A DNA stretch of 64,000 nt from Chrysomallon squamiferum (lineage: Eukaryota > Mollusca > Gastropoda > Neomphalida > Peltospiridae), in NCBI GenBank assembly GCA_012295275.1, contig CM022673.1:4500605-4564604 (forward strand). The letters are read 5' to 3'. Below are positions 61,031 through 64,000 of this stretch, in pieces (position 1 is the stretch's first letter; each line of letters starts with the position of its first letter). The notes under the pieces are model-generated. The model was not told where the DNA came from and ran no database searches. It was given only the letters and a program-made list of their open reading frames with translations. A program made the translations under genes and the position numbers.

Positions 61031-61115
61031 TAATTTTATGGGTAGGTGCATATTAAAGATTCCTTGTTGCTAATCTGTAGGAGTAGCCCAGTGAGTGACA
61101 GGTTCCCCTCCTGTG
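61031..61115 (+). mobile_element. Partial SINE copy (3' body)
   Basis: TATGGGTAGGTGCATATTAA, then AGATTCCTTGTTGCTAATCT and GGAGTAGCCCAGTGAGTGAC matches the same body as the copies at 33.9 and 49.7 kb. Confidence 0.7.
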
Positions 61116-61557
61116 GTTCATTTTTACACAAAAGCTATATCCATCTGACCATCTGCCTGTTGATAGTAACCACAACATTTGTTGAGCTTTAGTTGGACTA
61201 AGAAAAGGCCCAAAGAACATTGTGAGCAGAACAGATCTTACAACCTACTCATATCTGTGCTTTTTCACAATCCAGCCACTGCCATTTCCAGTAAACTGAT
61301 ATCAGTGCTACAACTGGTTAAGTAACTCATCAGCTAGCACTCTACCCACCAGACTACAGCTGCAGCCACAGATGTAAAGTAGCTGTCAGTGGTGACAGAA
61401 TGTCCTGTGGTGTTCGCAGCATGCCTCAGCACACTAACCAGTCAGACTGGAGTATATTCGTGTCAGCGCAGATTAAGTGTCCCACACTTTTACACCCAAC
61501 TTGATACAACACGAAAATCAATAACATGGCAAAGTAACGAGACCCCGTGTTTTCCCC
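61116..61557. other. Complex sequence before the minisatellite
   Basis: GC-raised. 61300-61360 (ACCCACCAGACTACAGC) may be a reverse tRNA-derived remnant. 61389-61550 is an open frame with no recognised domain. Confidence 0.35.
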
Positions 61558-61813
61558 CAGTTACAGATCTCAGTCATGTTTCCCCCAGTTACAGCTCTCA
61601 GCCATGTTTTCCTCAGTTACAGCTCTCAGCTATGTTTTCCCCCAGTTACAGCTCTCAGCCATGTTTTCCCCAGTTACAGATCTCAGCCATGTTTTCCCCC
61701 AGTTACAGCTCTCAGCCATGTTTTCCCCAGTTACAGATCTCAGCCATGTTTTCCCCCAGTTACAGCTCTCAGCCATGTTTTCCTCCAGTTACAGCTCTCA
61801 GCCATGTTTTCCC
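61558..61813. repeat. 28/29-bp minisatellite, 9 copies
   Basis: The unit CAGTTACAGCTCTCAGCCAT plus GTTTTCCCC occurs at about 61558, 61586, 61614, 61643, 61671, 61700, 61728, 61757 and 61786. Copies 4-7 alternate AGCTCT and AGATCT and 28/29-bp length, a 57-bp (19-codon) dimer that keeps all three frames open. No protein evidence. Confidence 0.95.
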
Positions 61814-62185
61814 AATTAGCTCATTCCCAATTATAGCTCAAACCCATGTTTTCCCATTTGACTCAAATTTGTGGTGGTGTTGTTGGGGTTGTTTTGCCGT
61901 TTAGCACAATTTGATCGGGTTTTTTTCCCCAGATATCTCATTTCAGTGTTTTTTCCAATTTAGCAGATCCATGTTTTTTTTTTTTTTTTTTTTTTTTTTC
62001 TATTTAACTCAACAGTACATTTTATTTTCCACATTAATTTAAACACCACATTTTTCCCCTGTTTAACTCAACCTCATTTGATTTTATCATTTTGGTCAAC
62101 CTCATATTTTTTCCATTTAGATCAGCACCACATTTTTCCCTTTTACCTCAACACTGTTTTTCCCCATTCAGCTCTACCCAGATTT
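61814..62185. repeat. Decayed 3' extension of the minisatellite
   Basis: Elements such as CCCAATTATAGCTCAAACCC, ATGTTTTCCCATTTGACTCA, CCCCTGTTTAACTCAACC and TTCCCCATTCAGCTCTACCC repeat loosely, keeping the TTTTCCCC-x-TTA-x-CTCA order. A T26 run interrupts it (61974-61999). Confidence 0.6.
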
Positions 62186-62236
62186 CAGTATGCACCTGAA
62201 TAATTGGTTCTCTATAATATTGACAGTTTACCATTT

Positions 62237-62238
<2 letters not shown>

Positions 62239-62284
<46 letters not shown>
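62239..62284. repeat. (CA)n microsatellite
   Basis: Twenty-three uninterrupted CA units. Confidence 0.97.
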
Positions 62285-62287
<3 letters not shown>

Positions 62288-63165
62288 GTTTTTTCAACAC
62301 AGCAAAGATTTTTAAATTAAAGAAAATGTTATTTTGTTAAATTTTATTGCTATTTTATTATATATTATTTATTTATTGTTTCTTTCATTTTATTTCATTT
62401 TACATTTTACTGAATTTTACTTCATTATTTTATATTATTATTTTTATTTTTATTTTATTTTAAATTTTATTATTATGTTTCTTTTATTTATTTCATTGTT
62501 AGTGTAATTTTATTTATTACTGTTTTACTTTTATTATATTTTATTTATCTTTATTTCAATTCTATATTACATTTCACTTTAACATTTATTTATTTTATTT
62601 TATTTTTATTTTTATCTTCATTTCATTTCTGTGTTATTATATTTCATTATATTTTCTTTCTATTTTTTTTCTTTTTCTTCTTTTATCTAGTGTATTTTTT
62701 CAGTCTTTAAAATTAAATTAATGTGCAAATTACTAAATCTGATATGTCAGTGTCAAGACACAGGGCATCATTTCTCTCTTCCACTTTCCTGTATTCAGTA
62801 GATCACTGACTCTTTCATCAGACAAACTCTAAATCACACATTAATTTCTATAACATTCAATAATTGCTTTAATATCAACTATGACAGGTTAGTTATTTTT
62901 TATCCATTAAACAAACAGAGGAAAGCAGAATTTATGTTTTACTTTCGTGATGAATCCATCATTTTTCATCATATTTTCAAACCCATTGAACGTTTTACAA
63001 ATCTATTATAGACATTTTTCTTCATCATTTTTTTTATTTATTTTACTTTTTTAAATTTTTGTTAAAAAAAAAAAGAAAAAATGAAAAAATGAACTGTTAC
63101 TACTATAATAATATAAAATTGCTGTATTGAAAAATCTTGAGACACTGTTTTTTTCAATGATGTGA
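62285..63165. other. TTTTA-rich intron DNA
   Basis: TTTATT/TTTCATT-like degenerate repeat at 62335-62690, then unique AT-rich sequence. No exon for the next mature-ectodomain segment was found. Confidence 0.6.
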
Positions 63166-63460
63166 TTCTGTGACCATATTAACAAAACCTGACATAACTG
63201 TGGAGAGAGACCAAAAGTTAATTTGTATGGCTGCTGCTAAGTCATTATCTCGCGACATTAATAAGGCTTGGAAGTCTCCCAGTTTCCGACATGATCAAAA
63301 GACAACCTATTAAAGACCAGGGATATGGTTTCCTAATGGGCATGGTGGAGCTAATGTATCAGAGGCTCACAGCAAATATTCTTTGATTATATATCAGATG
63401 ATAATTCCTAGCAACCAGCTCGTCATTTTTCTACCCAATCAGATCTAGCGTAAGATCTTG
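63166..63460. other. Complex island, candidate conserved element
   Basis: GC-raised and repeat-free with a TCTCGCGA palindrome at 63248-63255, an E-box CAGATG near 63398 and CTAGCAACC near 63409. No splice pair or family motif. The final 540 bp (63461-64000) are AT-rich simple sequence. Confidence 0.4.
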
Positions 63461-64000
63461 TCAAAGAAAGAAAGAAAAGAAAGAAAATTCTTTTTACAAT
63501 CTTGCTTGTAATTGGTTATATTTTTTTAATACAAATTTTTTTTTTTTTTTTTTAAATTAAATAAAATTCTATGATAAATATATAAAAATAAAAATTGGAT
63601 GAGTTTGAAAATACTGATATTTCTATAGATTTGATTTGAAAAGAAACTGTAAAATCATTTTGGTTTTATTATTATTGTTGTTGTTGTTATATTATTTAAA
63701 ATATTTATTATATTAAAGAAATAAAAATAACAGTTTGAAAATTTGCTATTTATTTCATTTGATTTTGAAAAACAATTCTTTTTAATTTAATGTACATTTA
63801 TTCATTTATTTATTTCTTTATCAATTATTTTATTTTATTTATTCATTCGTATTTACATTACCTTATCTGAACTTAACTTTTTTGTATATTTTATATCACT
63901 TTATTTTCACTGAATAGTTCACAAACTAACAAACACATCATTCAAATAAAAGTACTGGAACTTTTACTGAATTTATAAATTACATTATCAGTGAAAAAAA

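Noticed and set aside
61389-61904. 171-codon frame with 19-residue repeats
   Set aside because: The 57-bp dimer of the minisatellite keeps all three frames open. There is no splice-phase link to the PTPRN-like exons (phase 2 expected) and no family match.
61116-64000. Next PTPRN-like exon (GPALTF-like strand or transmembrane segment)
   Set aside because: No acceptor followed by a phase-2 frame with the expected motif was found.

Overview
The window looks like nuclear DNA from an animal with large introns. It is strongly AT-rich, crowded with microsatellites and homopolymers, and has very little coding sequence. Dispersed-repeat evidence points to a mollusc, possibly a gastropod. Copies of a tRNA-headed SINE, whose body I recall from molluscan genomes (a block resembling GTGCATATAAAAGATCCC followed by a TTGCTGCTAAT-like block), lie at about 15.97, 33.7, 49.6 and 61.0 kb. 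The taxon is inferred from remembered repeats, not from a search.

The only gene I can support is a plus-strand, multi-exon gene for a receptor-type protein tyrosine phosphatase of the PTPRN / IA-2 (ICA512, ida-1) family, a membrane protein of dense-core secretory vesicles. Seven exons chain without a frame conflict: 32205-33188, 37220-37303, 37904-37981, 42079-42198, 42837-43010, 47887-47962 and 60734-60814. They give about 530 residues of lumenal ectodomain: most of a RESP18-homology domain, an Asn/Asp-rich linker with a coding minisatellite, dibasic processing sites including a Lys-Lys placed like the human convertase site, and the start of the mature ectodomain. The N-terminal exon(s), the rest of the mature ectodomain, the transmembrane segment and the phosphatase domain are not identified. 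The 3' part must lie beyond 64000. A weak candidate first exon with a signal-peptide-like sequence lies at 16756-16806, next to an ETS-type palindrome.

Layout: 1-32204 is upstream intergenic or 5' intronic DNA. It holds a 43-bp satellite (8181-9415), several old, diverged tandem arrays, a Tigger/pogo-like MITE (about 21238-21566), many microsatellites, and islands of higher-complexity sequence that could be conserved regulatory elements. 32205-60814 is the gene, with introns of 0.6-12.8 kb. Its introns hold further old tandem arrays (34.9-35.96, 40.2-40.75, 44.6-45.56 and 58.98-59.3 kb), SINE copies and trinucleotide tracts. 60815-64000 is the next, incomplete intron, with a 28/29-bp minisatellite (61558-61813) whose 3' flank looks like a decayed continuation.

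Most long reading frames in the window are translations of simple repeats and are not annotated as genes. The most notable observations are the number of unrelated, old tandem arrays in one window, the Tigger-like MITE, the conserved Lys-Lys context in the ectodomain, the all-phase-1 cassette-exon design, and a ratchet-point-like splice site at 42079.
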